A stretch of DNA of 64,000 nt from Eutreptiella sp. 'Long Island Sound 2002'. Taxonomy: Eukaryota; Euglenozoa; Euglenophyceae; Eutreptiales; Eutreptiaceae. The stretch spans positions 128,216,556 through 128,280,555 of the forward strand of contig OZ038382.1 in NCBI GenBank assembly GCA_964036045.1, written 5' to 3'. Position 1 is the stretch's first letter, and every line of letters begins with the position of its first letter. The translations under genes were made by a program, and so were the position numbers. Below are positions 24,001 to 29,019 of this stretch, piece after piece. The notes below the pieces were generated by a model. That model ran no database searches and was not told where the DNA came from. It saw only the letters and a list, made by a program, of their open reading frames with translations.

Positions 24001-27000
24001 GGGACCGGGTGTATGCGCAAATGGCATTGCAGCGGCAGATGGACGAGCAGGTGATTATGGGCAATAGTATGCCATACGAGGTATGGCAGGGTAAGGCTTG
24101 TGGGGTGTGTGCAGATGAGGAGGTGCTCTTGATGTTTGGAGGCTTTGGAGCTTCGCATGCACACATTTTGTGGCCTCTTGGTACGCACAGTTCCCGAGGA
24201 CAGGGGCGACCGACGGATAATCCGTGGTATGGGACACAATTTCCGGGGTTTTTGTGCATGAGTAGGCGAGTTGAGGCCAACAAGGCCAGCGATCCGACCC
24301 CCAGTCAATGGGTTGTAGAGACCTGTGGCTTTTCTCCCAGCGTTGTTTGGGTACCCGACGGGTAACCGATGGGTAACCGACTGTTCTGGGTGGTAACCGA
24401 CGGTGCAGGTTCGCTTTTTGGTTTATGCATCTGAGCCCAACGGCATGCTCCCTCCATCCTTCTGCTTGCCTTGTCACGGGCTTGCGGAGGTCGGGTGGTC
24501 TCAAAGAAATTGGCTTTTTTTTTCTGGCCACTGACCCATTTTCCCAGGTTTCCTTTGAAGCGCCTTTGAGGGCTACACCCCTGCGGCGCCTGTGGCACGT
24601 GCAGTGCGCCCTGCGGCACGCTGTGGCGCGCGTTAGGAATAATCCCAACAGCAAACAGGACAGGCAATTCATTGTTATTCAATTCACTACTTTTTCACAC
24701 TCCACCCCTTTGCACTGTGCAATATGTCCCTTGGGGACTCTTTTTTCTTTTTTTTTTGAGCCCCCCCCCCCCCCCTTGCTAACCCGTGTGTGTTGGGGCT
24801 TGGGGTTGGGGTGATGGGGAATGCCGGGCTATGTAGCCGTTCCGCCCACGGTCTATGGGTACCAAGTTTGCTTCCTCTACATTTTGGTGCATTTGAAGGG
24901 GTTAGTAAAATAGTTTAGCCCATGTGGTTATGCTCAAGAAGGCAGGGGTTATGTTGCTACTTGAGAAGGTAGGGGTTCCCCTTTGCCTCCCTGTCAGCAA
25001 ACGTCCATGCTTTGAGCGCCAAATTTGCAAGACGAGGCGCTATACAAATGTCTTGGTTGCTCAGTGAAGATCCTGCATTCGGAGCTCTTCCCCGGCTCAA
25101 GTGTGGTCCTTGTGCTGGTCACTCAATGGGTTTTGTACAAGCAGGTACTCCAAATGGTCATGGAGTGGTGTTTTTTCCTTCTTGTTGCAAGTTTCACTGT
25201 TTGTACAGTTTAAGAGGATTATTGTTGCCCTGCGGCGCCTGCGGCACCTGCGGCGCGCAGGTGTAGCCCTCTTTGTTTTAGCCGTTGAAAGCCTATCGGT
25301 AGAAGGTGAAGAAAGGGGTCAAGAAGGCGGCATCATTTTCCTGCGTTACTTCCCTTGCCCGCCCTCTCCTCTGTTCATTGGGGGTCTGTTACAGTGTGTT
25401 ATGCAAATCTTCAGACCCCCCCCCCCCAAGTCTACAGAAGTAGGCGGCGCCCAGGAACACAACATTTGCCCCATCGGGGGGACACATCCGCTGATTTGGA
25501 TACCAGGAGATCATGGACGGACATGGTGCCATCACGAGTGGGCATCGGAAGGGGGGGCTGGGCTTACAGATACGAGGGGTTCGGGGGTACGGGGGAATAC
25601 AGGTGGATTTCAGGACCAGCCCGGTGTCATTGCTTCCTGGTTGGGATGGCCGGTCACAGAGACTAGGGCACAGGCATCGCCACACGGCCGCAATGCAAAA
25701 CACATGGGAGGCTCCGGGTGGGGGCTGTCCAGCCGGGCCCAAGTATAGGGTCATTTCTGCTCTCGCCCTTCCGTAATTGTTCCCCCGGCCGGGAGCTTTG
25801 TGGGTTGGGGCAGAGGGCTCTGCACGTTGACTGGCACAACGGCGGTGAATTTATTTGGGGGTGCAGTCATAGCCGCATTTCTGACTTCCTCCACAAAAAA
25901 TACACACTGATTAACACATGCGGATGTTGACGCAGACATTTTCTGTCACCTTCACAGCCGGCAGCATCCCCCGTTGGGAACCCGTTTTAGAGCCATTTGG
26001 TCCTTCCCCAAAAGGGCTCTCCAGCTGGTGACGTGTCCTAGACGAGGCGAGAATGTGAGGATTAACAGGAAGCCTGCGGTAGCTCCTGGTGGAGGGATCT
26101 TCTTGGGCATGGTTGTGACCATCCGTCCGCTGATTGCAGTTCCGCCGGAGGACAGCAGTCGAACCGACGTCATGCAGTGTGGGCTTTGCAGGCAACCACT
26201 GCATGTGCAGGGCCCTGGACCCTCGCGAGGACGGAGGGGAGGGCATGCACAATGAAGGCAGGGCAGATGCCACCTGGAATATCAGCGTTACGTCTGCCAA
26301 CAGCTTACAATCAGTCCAGGCAATATTGACGCAATATTTGATTTCCTGTACACAATCTCAGATGGTAGTGCCACAGCCTGAGGCTGTGGCTCAAAGAGGG
26401 GTGGGGTCCAGATGGCCCTCCCTGCATTCCACCTAGCCCAACTGAGATTCCCCCCCACCCCCCCACCTTTGAGTCGTTCGGCTTTTAGCCCCCCCCCCCC
26501 CGGGCCTTTATGGCAAACGCCCCCTTGTTTGAGGGATTTCGGGGCCTGAACACATGAAGCTCTGCATTGACATGTCCACATGCACATGCACACGCTCCCG
26601 CAGAATCAGGGTGCCGTCAATTTTGGACCCAATCAGTATTTCACTGACACTTACGGGCCCTACGGTCCGAATGTCGAGTACGCCCCTCCGGCCTATGGCC
26701 CTCCCCCGGGCTACTACAGTGGAGCACTCTATGGCTATGGGGGACCCTTCAACTCCCCTGCCCAGTACCAGTCCCCGGCCCCTGCGTATGGACCACCTGA
26801 TTATGGGCAGCCTGCGCCCTACGGGTATGGGCAGGCCCCTTACAATTATGCCCCAGCCCCTCCTCCTCCGGGGTATGGGCCGCCGTCTCCGAGCACGTAC
26901 GGCCAGCCTGCCCCTGTTGGCTACGCTGGGTATGCTCCAGAGGTGCCTTCCCCGGGCCGGACCTCCAATCGCTCAGGCCAACACAACGTCCGCTTTGCTG

Positions 27001-27392
27001 GCACTGACCGGGGCTATGTCGCCCCACGCCGTGCAAGCCTAATGGGTGGCCAGCCCATGCCCCCATCCATGCCCATGAGCTATGGTGTGGTGGTGCCGGC
27101 CCCTGCATATGGTTTGCCCCCTCGGCAGCATCTTACCGAGAGTCCTCCCAAAGCGTACTATGACCCTCAGCAGTTGGCGCTCCCACTGCCTCCAAACGCC
27201 CCTGCGGCAATGCGTGGGTACGATGATGATGGCTCTCAGGTGACAGGGTGCAGTGGGGTAAAGGGATTGCCTGGGCTCAAGGGGCTGTTCCCGGGAAGAT
27301 CAGGAGCGGAACGGGTGGTGCAGCCGGACGGGGCGGGCTCCACGTTTGATGAAAGGGAGGGTGTTGGGCTATCCCATCCCCCTGTGCGATAA
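1..27392 (+). CDS. Multi-exon gene for a C2-domain protein with Pro/Tyr/Gly-rich tail (5' partial; span includes introns)
   Basis: About seventeen exon-like segments on the plus strand join into one frame of roughly 850 residues. The order is: an N-terminal piece, a C2 domain split over three exons, an acidic/helical then Arg-rich middle, and a 262-residue Pro/Tyr/Gly tail ending in TAA. Splice sites are GT/AG, with clear acceptors such as those ending at 1427, 3159, 4572, 18417, 19704 and 26603, and phases agree from the first exon through the one starting at 24548. C2 domains generally bind membranes or proteins, so a peripheral membrane or vesicle role is an inference. No family was recognised beyond the C2 fold. 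The alternative is two genes: exon 7 has an in-frame stop at 6248-6250 just past its splice donor. However, the exon at 17937 has no in-frame ATG and must be internal to a gene, and its phase matches exon 7. No promoter is visible because the 5' end is outside the window. Confidence 0.6.
264..395 (+). CDS. Exon 2: first half of the C2 domain
   Basis: The acceptor ttgtatag ends at 263 and the donor ACG|gtgagc starts at 396, both phase 0. The 44 residues include LEMLVVKGTDLGNMN and NPYVVLQVGD. This is the strand 1 / loop 1 / strand 2 signature of C2 domains (usually G..DL....SDPYV). The Asp that normally precedes PYV and helps bind calcium is Asn here, suggesting a calcium-independent C2. The intron begins with a 13-base C run. 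Confidence 0.85.
396..1427 (+). other. Intron 2
   Basis: This is a 1.03-kb intron between the two halves of the C2 signature. It contains a C run just after the donor, a G run near 925-935, and only short overlapping ORFs in several frames. No further exon or mobile element was recognised. Confidence 0.7.
1428..1580 (+). CDS. Exon 3: central C2 domain
   Basis: The acceptor tgtgtgcag ends at 1427 and the donor ACA|gtaagc starts at 1581; 51 codons, phase 0 at both ends. The segment starts NTTNPFWNEQFRFSV, the classic C2 strand pattern T.NP.WNE.F.F.V. It continues through DDLDIQVLPV, a later beta strand. The usual D-x-D pair of calcium loop 3 is not seen. Direct joining to exon 2 restores the canonical spacing of the domain, which strongly supports both splice junctions. 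Confidence 0.88.
1581..3159 (+). other. Intron 3
   Basis: This 1.58-kb intron is rich in C/G homopolymers (1673-1686, 2277-2290, 2511-2522) and CA/CCCA-rich stretches. A protein-like open segment at 2366-2477 (ttgcag acceptor, GAG|gtatgc donor) could be an alternative exon, but its phase does not fit exons 3 and 4. Confidence 0.55.
3160..3327 (+). CDS. Exon 4: C-terminal part of the C2 domain
   Basis: The acceptor aattcgcag ends at 3159 and the donor GAG|gtttgt starts at 3328; 56 codons, phase 0. The residues include RGYVPLSTLKPG and LRPYGKLHIQTKAVGFG. This matches the last C2 strands, where a 'vpLs.L..g...w..L.p.GkL.l' pattern is usual. The donor is weaker than the others, so the right edge may shift by a few bases. 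Confidence 0.75.
3490..3690 (+). repeat. Degenerate CAGTGA/GACAGT hexamer microsatellite
   Basis: About 200 bases built from irregular CAGTGR and GACAGT units, for example cagtgacagtgacagtgg near 3594-3612. It lies in intron 4. ORFs through it are Ser/Asp or Thr/Ala-rich low complexity, as expected of a hexamer repeat. Confidence 0.7.
3746..4254. mobile_element. MITE-like element with terminal inverted repeats and 10-bp target duplication
   Basis: The left end (3747-3776) reads GGGGGGCGGCCTGTTC then aaattcccgacccc. The right end (4219-4252) is its imperfect reverse complement, with about 26 of 30 positions agreeing. The direct repeat ATCTTGCCCA occurs immediately outside both ends (3736-3745 and 4255-4264), as a target-site duplication would. 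The 509-bp interior has no transposase ORF, so the element would be non-autonomous. Sub-terminal copies of a CCCCCAAA-GTTTT motif (about 3789-3811 and 4194-4216) are in direct orientation. It lies inside intron 4. No superfamily is assigned. Confidence 0.65.
4573..4623 (+). CDS. Exon 5: short linker exon
   Basis: The acceptor cctttcag ends at 4572 and the donor AAG|gtctgt starts at 4623+1. It has 17 codons, DDWRAREELPTKTLPTK, phase 0 on both sides, and follows exon 4 in phase. It is a hydrophilic linker after the C2 domain. Its small size makes it less certain than its neighbours. Confidence 0.6.
4624..5535 (+). other. Intron 5, no recognised feature
   Basis: This 0.9-kb intron has purine-rich stretches (about 5080-5230, with repeated aggGAGAGG-like words) and several overlapping ORFs on both strands. 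None shows a recognisable domain or paired splice sites. I see nothing else in it. Confidence 0.5.
5536..5591 (+). CDS. Exon 6
   Basis: The acceptor gcacctcag ends at 5535. In phase 0 the segment reads PHPIPYAVSLPKIVVQIEK, a plausible beta-strand/linker piece. The frame stays open to a TGA at 5636-5638. The only donor giving the phase needed by exon 7 is GAGAA|gttaaa at 5592, which is weak, so the right edge is uncertain. Confidence 0.5.
6121..6234 (+). CDS. Exon 7: helical segment
   Basis: The acceptor attcttttag ends at 6120 and the strong donor CA|gtatgt starts at 6235. The reading frame gives LVLALKVIEDVQRTLRDL followed by SQEWTERQELTHAIRQ, an amphipathic, charged, probably helical stretch. 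It enters with one base and leaves with two (phase 2). If the donor were not used, translation would stop four codons later at 6248-6250, making this the end of a shorter gene. Confidence 0.7.
6586..10705. repeat. 85-bp satellite array, about 48 copies
   Basis: This is a head-to-tail array with strict 85-bp periodicity and few indels. Each unit carries GGGGATCCCC (with a BamHI site), GCAGGGGTGACGTAGC, and the short inverted repeat GCCCAC-NN-GTGGGC, with the pyrimidine run GCCCCCCGC between. Units differ at a few recurrent positions: tctgaagc/tgtgaagc, aagt/ttgt, and cgtagc/cgtcgc/catagc. The minus strand has no stop in any frame of the consensus, so ORFs of up to 503 codons appear. They all repeat with an 85-residue period and are by-products of the repeat. 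The array begins about 350 bp after the intron donor. Confidence 0.97.
11556..12248 (+). pseudogene. Cysteine-rich ORF, 5' frame (zinc-ribbon-like), interrupted
   Basis: The frame opens after a stop at 11553-11555 (possible acceptor ttgctag) and has no ATG at its start. The N-terminal part contains CGQCNR, then CIYCNRCIHC: closely spaced CxxC pairs typical of small zinc-binding folds. A Pro/Ser-rich middle follows with repeated HPTPSVN and IPSEI motifs, then a helical piece (SLAEVEALLGDDWG). The frame stops at 12246-12248, while coding character continues in the next frame. I infer a single-base shift near 12180-12240 in a decayed gene or an unrecognised intron. No family was recognised. It lies inside intron 7 in the same orientation as the host gene. 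Confidence 0.4.
12190..12810 (+). pseudogene. Cysteine-rich ORF, 3' frame
   Basis: Downstream of the interruption the +1 frame is protein-like: VQDRLWLLREMAQATLYY, then CFFCDGTPAIACQEC followed by further Cys at CQSEIC, a second potential zinc site (CxxC-x7-CxxC). A simple Ala/Asn/Thr stretch encoded by GCCAATGCCACT-type triplets follows, then a Lys-rich end and a TAA at about 12808-12810. Together with the 5' frame it looks like one protein with two Cys clusters split by a frameshift. A MYND- or ribbon-type finger is possible but unproven. Confidence 0.4.
12872..12968 (+). mobile_element. tRNA-derived SINE-like element 1
   Basis: Box A TAGTACAGTGG (12882-12892) and box B GGTTCCATCC (12925-12934) have tRNA-like spacing, followed by a T run (about 12959-12968) that would terminate RNA polymerase III. 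The acceptor stem does not pair, so a functional tRNA is unlikely. Confidence 0.6.
13156..13404 (+). CDS. Possible exon of unknown gene
   Basis: The frame reads SSRFARYPLNADGQLEN, then a Lys/Arg-rich segment ending FKRVFCNYL. It meets a good donor CTT|gtaagt at 13405, so its stop codon lies inside the donor. No acceptor was identified in the AT-rich DNA upstream. It may belong with the cysteine-rich ORFs before it. No family was recognised. Confidence 0.25.
13441..13620. repeat. 65-bp minisatellite, three copies
   Basis: Units start at 13441, 13506 and 13571, each with CATGCATGCATA followed by a ctcaaccctc segment and gaagtggttgtgtga. CATGCATGCA is self-complementary. A C run follows the last unit. 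Confidence 0.9.
13637..13790. repeat. 53-bp minisatellite, three copies
   Basis: Units start at 13637, 13690 and 13743 (cagcgcactgcctaggcccc), each including gggccttggtaggacaaac. The copies are nearly identical, indicating recent duplication. It directly follows the 65-bp array. Confidence 0.92.
13885..13952 (-). mobile_element. tRNA-derived SINE-like element 2
   Basis: On the minus strand box A is TGGTAGGTGGTA (13936-13947) and box B GGTCGATTCCC (13898-13908), with tRNA-like spacing. The rest of the cloverleaf is degenerate. Confidence 0.55.
14045..14128 (+). repeat. Short tandem ACTAAGTTTTACC motif
   Basis: Four spaced copies of ACTAAGTTTTACC or one-base variants lie 20-25 bases apart in AT-rich DNA after a poly-A/T stretch. 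Confidence 0.7.
14412..14922. mobile_element. Composite repeat with G/C-run termini and direct 57-bp repeats
   Basis: The left end is a G run then ATTTCGCGATGGGAAT. The right end, reverse-complemented, is a G run then ATTTTGCACAGGGAAT, so the ends are inverted repeats. Inside, GTGCGAAATTTCCCGCTCAA with its flank occurs twice in direct orientation (about 14479-14535 and 14816-14872). A SINE-like element (14575-14648) is included. The nature of the element is uncertain. Confidence 0.45.
14575..14648 (-). mobile_element. tRNA-derived SINE-like element 3
   Basis: Minus-strand box A TACCCTAGTGGTA (14628-14640) and a perfect box B GGTTCGATTCC (14587-14597) are present. The spacing is tRNA-like and a short T run follows box B. 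Confidence 0.65.
15374..15456 (-). mobile_element. tRNA-derived SINE-like element 4
   Basis: Minus-strand box A TGGTCCAGTGGTG (15437-15449) and box B GGGTTCAGTTCCC (15395-15407), ending in a T run (A run at about 15380-15387 on plus) suited to pol III termination. Confidence 0.65.
15683..15858 (-). mobile_element. tRNA-derived SINE-like element 5 with hairpin tail
   Basis: Minus-strand box B CGGTTCGAATCCC (15798-15810) with a degenerate box A upstream. The 3' tail (15697-15743) carries three alternating 13-nt modules, TTATCCGGAGAAA and its complement, and is identical to the tail of element 8 in opposite orientation. This is the clearest evidence that these are copies of one SINE family. Confidence 0.7.
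16001..16090 (+). mobile_element. tRNA-derived SINE-like element 6
   Basis: Box A TGGTCTAGTGG (16005-16015) and a perfect box B GGTTCGAATCCC (16047-16058), with a T run at about 16085-16091. It resembles an Asp/Glu-type tRNA head, but the acceptor stem does not pair. Confidence 0.65.
16128..16195 (-). mobile_element. tRNA-derived SINE-like element 7
   Basis: Minus-strand box B CGGTTCGAATCCC (16138-16150) and a box-A-like TCGCTCCATAGG near 16176-16187. It converges on element 6, which lies 40 bases away. Confidence 0.55.
16330..16475 (+). mobile_element. tRNA-derived SINE-like element 8 with hairpin tail
   Basis: Box B CGGTTCGAATCCC (16358-16370) followed by gtgttcacagctggg and the same structured tail as element 5. 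TTCTCCGGATAAG (16416-16428) and CTTATCCGGAGAA (16431-16443) form one stem; TTATCCGGAGAAA (16432-16444) and TTTCTCCGGATAA (16450-16462) form the alternative. The 5' part, with box A, is diverged. Confidence 0.7.
16501..16815 (+). repeat. Cluster of long C homopolymers
   Basis: C runs of 14-15 bases occur at about 16501-16515, 16760-16773 and 16801-16815, separated by GC-rich unique sequence. No gene was recognised here; ORFs on both strands are low complexity (poly-Pro or poly-Gly). Confidence 0.8.
17176..17256 (+). mobile_element. tRNA-derived SINE-like element 9
   Basis: Box A TAGCTTAGTTGG (17182-17193) and box B GGGTTCAAACCC (17226-17237) match the pol III consensus, with a T6 run at 17251. 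Neither the acceptor stem nor the lower T stem pairs properly, so I call it tRNA-derived rather than a tRNA gene. Confidence 0.55.
17491..17685. repeat. 31-bp minisatellite, about six copies
   Basis: Units start at 17491, 17522, 17553, 17584, 17615 and 17646, with a partial seventh at 17677. The core is gcccaccaggaaataacagc. Two unit types (aacagc and atcagt) alternate in the second half, suggesting dimer-wise expansion. Confidence 0.93.
17937..18065 (+). CDS. Exon 8: acidic then Pro-rich segment
   Basis: The acceptor tttgacacag ends at 17936; the donor AAG|gtccgc starts at 18066. It enters with one base and leaves with two. The residues read LVWVPEVYPEAAAVEKELKE, then a Pro/Thr/Ala-rich stretch ending MPQVA. 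No in-frame ATG lies between the exon start and the upstream TGA at 17929, so it cannot be a first exon. Confidence 0.72.
18418..18463 (+). CDS. Exon 9: short acidic exon
   Basis: The acceptor tctgtcacag ends at 18417 and the donor ATG|gtgtgt starts at 18464. With the AG left by exon 8 the first codon is Ser, then DEDALPPEEEIGFLM. Both junctions are strong and in phase. It is a strongly acidic linker. Confidence 0.72.
18732..18802 (-). mobile_element. tRNA-derived SINE-like element 10
   Basis: Minus-strand box A TACCCTAGCGGTA (18784-18796) and box B TGGTTCAATTCCC (18741-18753). The box A is nearly the same as that of element 3, suggesting the same source tRNA. Confidence 0.62.
18905..19064. 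repeat. Small inverted-repeat element bounded by C runs
   Basis: The left arm (C run, GCCCGCTTAGG, G run, GAT) is repeated in inverted form at the right (GATC, C run, tttgCTAAG..., GGGCGGGGC). The right arm includes the hairpin CCTTTGCT-A-AGCAAAGG. The interior is a GGGT repeat. Confidence 0.4.
19705..19776 (+). CDS. Exon 10: charged helical exon
   Basis: The acceptor gtgtttgcag ends at 19704 and the donor GAG|gtgctc starts at 19777. It has 24 codons, phase 0, reading LTGFLRGREALEYEERIDRL and then QCEE. It is helical and highly charged, continuing the acidic exon 9. The donor is not strong and the frame stays open beyond it. Confidence 0.68.
19777..20789 (+). other. Intron 10, ORF-rich but unassigned
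   Basis: Several ORFs of 95-140 codons overlap on both strands (for example 19913-20299 and 20370-20768 plus; 20349-20777 minus). None has a recognisable domain, and frames conflict with each other. A decayed coding element is possible but unsupported. Confidence 0.4.
20790..20935 (+). CDS. Exon 11: long charged helix
   Basis: The acceptor gtttcatag ends at 20789 and the donor CG|gtatgg starts at 20936. Forty-eight codons plus two bases read FLIRGFLLNAEKYEWKFASL, then an acidic/basic helix through EEENFARKN and ERAWIRYQFRKIPV. It is one of the most convincing exons by composition. It ends in phase 2. Confidence 0.78.
21236..21540. repeat. G-rich/C-rich inverted block
   Basis: The left half is made of TGGGGAAA-type words and the right half of CCCCATTTCCCC-type words, so the two halves are imperfectly complementary. 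It could form a large hairpin or G-quadruplexes. Confidence 0.6.
21640..21815 (+). repeat. Dispersed TTTACCGC(A)n repeat
   Basis: The word gcgtttaCCGCAAAAAAAA with acACAAtttgac nearby recurs three or four times here, and again at about 23010-23095, where taccgcgaaaaaaaa and gtactgcaaaaaaaa are seen. Confidence 0.55.
21902..22020 (+). repeat. 68-bp direct duplication
   Basis: atgttggccatggccctatc followed by ggactcttttcttg occurs at 21902 and again at 21970, with one or two differences. Confidence 0.85.
22225..23065. mobile_element. Inverted repeat pair, MITE-like or two opposed copies
   Basis: The arm at about 22247-22310 (ACAGGGGCCATTGA, then TTTCCGGACACGCCGATG) reappears reverse-complemented at about 22930-22995 (CATCAGCTTGTCCGAAA and tcGATGGCCCCTGT). 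The arms are about 65 bp and roughly 650 bp apart. No ORF lies between them, and no target duplication was identified. Confidence 0.45.
23949..23989 (+). repeat. 20-bp direct duplication beside a splice acceptor
   Basis: tgtttggctccaatcatgac occurs twice in tandem (starts at about 23950 and 23970), ending about a dozen bases before the exon-12 acceptor. Confidence 0.85.
24002..24080 (+). CDS. Exon 12: Gln/Met-rich helical exon
   Basis: The acceptor ctgtggtacag ends at 24001. The one leading base G completes the Arg codon begun by exon 11 (CG). The residues read DRVYAQMALQRQMDEQ and then VIMGNSMPYE to the donor GAG|gtatgg at 24081. An earlier donor CAG|gtgatt at 24051 would also keep phase 0. 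Confidence 0.65.
24548..24673 (+). CDS. Exon 13: Arg-rich helical exon
   Basis: The acceptor tttcccag ends at 24547. The frame reads VSFEAPLRATPLRRLWHVQC, then ALRHAVARVRNN and SKQDRQF. It enters in phase 0, as exon 12 requires. The donor is unclear: gttagg at 24632 and gttatt at 24674 are both possible, so the right edge is approximate. It is a basic amphipathic helix of unknown role. Confidence 0.6.
25032..25144 (+). CDS. Exon 14 (left edge uncertain)
   Basis: The frame DEALYKCLGCSVKILHSELF and then SSVVLVLVTQWVLYKQ shows high GC at third positions and ends at a donor CAG|gtactc (25145), phase 0. Likely acceptors (tttgcaag ending at 25031) imply entry in phase 1, which exon 13 does not supply. 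Either the boundary or an intervening exon is missing. It contains a hydrophobic stretch. Confidence 0.45.
25209..25298 (+). CDS. Exon 15: basic LRR-H-LRR helix
   Basis: The acceptor tttgtacag ends at 25208, phase 0 after exon 14. The residues read FKRIIVALRRLRHLRRAG, a strongly basic amphipathic helix resembling the Arg-rich part of exon 13. Donors are possible at 25261 (CAG|gtgtag) or 25299 (TCG|gtagaa). The repeated codon pattern CTGCGGCGCCTG is shared with exon 13. Confidence 0.5.
25958..26174 (+). CDS. Exon 16 (boundaries approximate)
   Basis: The acceptor accttcacag ends at 25957. After one leading base the frame reads PPLGTRFRAIWSFPKRALQL, then ENVRINRKPAVAPGGG and IFLGMVVTIRPLIAVPPE. 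It stays open to 26255 and has coding-like third positions. The phase required on entry does not match exon 15 as drawn. Donors near 26163-26174 are tentative. Confidence 0.45.
26604..27392 (+). CDS. Exon 17: terminal Pro/Tyr/Gly-rich exon with stop codon
   Basis: The acceptor cacgctcccgcag ends at 26603; the TAA is at 27390-27392. The 262 residues begin NQGAVNFGPNQYF. The first 115 or so are built from GYGPP, APAYGPP and YGQPAP-type motifs, a low-complexity Pro/Tyr/Gly domain like the N-terminal tails of some annexins and other membrane-associated or condensate-forming proteins. A less biased part follows, with NVRFAGTDRGYVAPRR, and the end carries a short collagen-like KGLPGLKGLFPG. Disorder is expected, and aromatic/proline spacing suggests self-association. 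A donor-like CAG|gtgaca at about 27239 could shorten it. Confidence 0.75.
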   Translation, partial: NQGAVNFGPNQYFTDTYGPYGPNVEYAPPAYGPPPGYYSGALYGYGGPFNSPAQYQSPAPAYGPPDYGQPAPYGYGQAPYNYAPAPPPPGYGPPSPSTYGQPAPVGYAGYAPEVPSPGRTSNRSGQHNVRFAGTDRGYVAPRRASLMGGQPMPPSMPMSYGVVVPAPAYGLPPRQHLTESPPKAYYDPQQLALPLPPNAPAAMRGYDDDGSQVTGCSGVKGLPGLKGLFPGRSGAERVVQPDGAGSTFDEREGVGLSHPPVR

Positions 27393-28855
27393 GGTGTCAT
27401 CTGTCTGTCTATGCACGGCCCTGAACAGTTGCCTTTTGTTCTTGACGTACTCCTTGACCTTTCCATCGCTTCTGCAGGGCAGGGATGGGGTGCTGTAACT
27501 CTCCTCAATCAATTTCCATTGCACAATGCTGAATGCGCTGTGTTCTGTTCTGGAGAACACCGATACGCATTGGCTGTATGCATGGTTGCTTTTCGCACGC
27601 CCCCGTGAAGGTCCATTCTGCCATCCAGGAGAACGGATGATTTTTTTTCTCCTGGGGTGCGGTGGGTTGTTTCTGAGGGCCACGCACAAATTTAATCACT
27701 GCGAGTAGGAGGCCGCAAACCACAAAGCCACATGTGCACATGCTGTGCTGGATGAGTGTTGTGATCCCTCCAAATTCCACCAAATGGACACTGAAGCACA
27801 AGGAATTGCCATGCACCAGAATCCCTGTGCAATTGAATCGCAGTGCTATTTCCCCAGTTGCCCCAAATCCGGTCATTTGACTGCAAGCAACGCCCCTAGT
27901 GCTTTTCTGAGCAGCAAGGCAACACTCCTGCACTGGAGTTACAGCCACCGCACAGGCAGCACCAACGTACCTACACTTAAGTAGATGATACACTCATCAG
28001 GGTGTCGAAACCAAAGATATTTTGCATCATTTGCATTTGTGCCCCCTGACCCCCTTCGGCGAAGACAACGATGGGCAGCATTCACTCAAGTTGCAATCTA
28101 TCTTTGCATAGCCTTTCCAGTACTTCTTTCAGAATCAATCAATCTGTGTCTCTTATCTATGTGCCACAAATGCTCCGAAGCAGATCCCTCCACTTATGGC
28201 CACTTTTCCATACACACTTCCATCCACACTTGATGCTGTTAGGGCATTACGCTGTCATGGAGTGATTTCTTGGCCACATATTGTGCGTGTGTACGCAGGG
28301 GACACCGTGTGGGCATGTAAGGGGGAAACCAATGCAGGGGGAGGGGGTGGTGGCATGTGCATTCTTTTCTTTTTGTGCATTTCCCATAATTTGGCATATG
28401 TGCGTTTTTGTGCATTTTTGTGTATCTTCTTTTGTCTCATTTCTGTGCAATTCAGTTTTGTGTTCTTCAATTAAATCAAATTAAATGCACAAATTTGTTG
28501 AGCAAAATGCACCTCCACAAGTTACTACTGTTGAAGATGAATTGCAGTACAATTGAATACTTCCACTGCCTGAAAATGAGGATGAACCTCCTGCTGCCAG
28601 ACGACAAAAGGTCATCAGAAATTATGGTAGCAAGAGTACATTACAAGCACATATACAGGAATATGTACCACACGGGGGGTGCGACTCCGCGTGTCCTAGG
28701 ACACCAACTAGCCCCCCCCCCCCCCTTGGGGGCTTTTGGGCAACAATTAGTTGCCAAAGGTGCCCAACTTAGGAGTCCATGGGCCTCAAAGGTGCCTGAT
28801 GCGCCACGGGCAAGAAAGGCGCCTGAAGACAATTTTTGTCTGCTTCGCACCCCAA
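27393..28855 (+). other. 3' flank of the gene, no gene recognised
   Basis: This is 1.4 kb of unique sequence after the stop codon, presumably 3' UTR and intergenic. It becomes AT-rich near 28350-28560 with repeated TTTTGTGCAT words and has a C run at 28711-28724. The minus ORF at 27505-27993 has no recognisable feature. Confidence 0.5.
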
Positions 28856-28920
28856 CACTATCCTTAAACCTAACCTTGACCCTAACGGCCACCCCAACCC
28901 TAAGCCTAGTCCTAACCGGG
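28856..28920. repeat. Degenerate telomere-like CCCTAA stretch
   Basis: Within about 65 bases the words CCTTAAACCTAACC, ACCCTAAC, ACCCTAAG and TCCTAACC recur with irregular spacing, resembling decayed CCCTAA/CCCTAAA telomeric repeats. It lies just before the satellite region. Confidence 0.5.
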
Positions 28921-29019
28921 ACTGAATATTGGGACCAAGCTGGTGGGGGAAGGAACATCGTCTAGCAGAGTTCAAGGACAAATGAGGGACGCACCGGAAA
29001 GTTGACGAGAGCGGCTCAA

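Larger units (their letters stand above)
20936..24001 (+). other. Intron 11 with several dispersed repeats
   Basis: This 3.1-kb intron contains TG-rich DNA, a purine/pyrimidine inverted block (21236-21540), A/T runs with TTTACCGC words, a 68-bp duplication, an inverted repeat pair and a 20-bp duplication next to the acceptor. A candidate terminal exon at 21208-21259 was considered and rejected. Confidence 0.5.
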
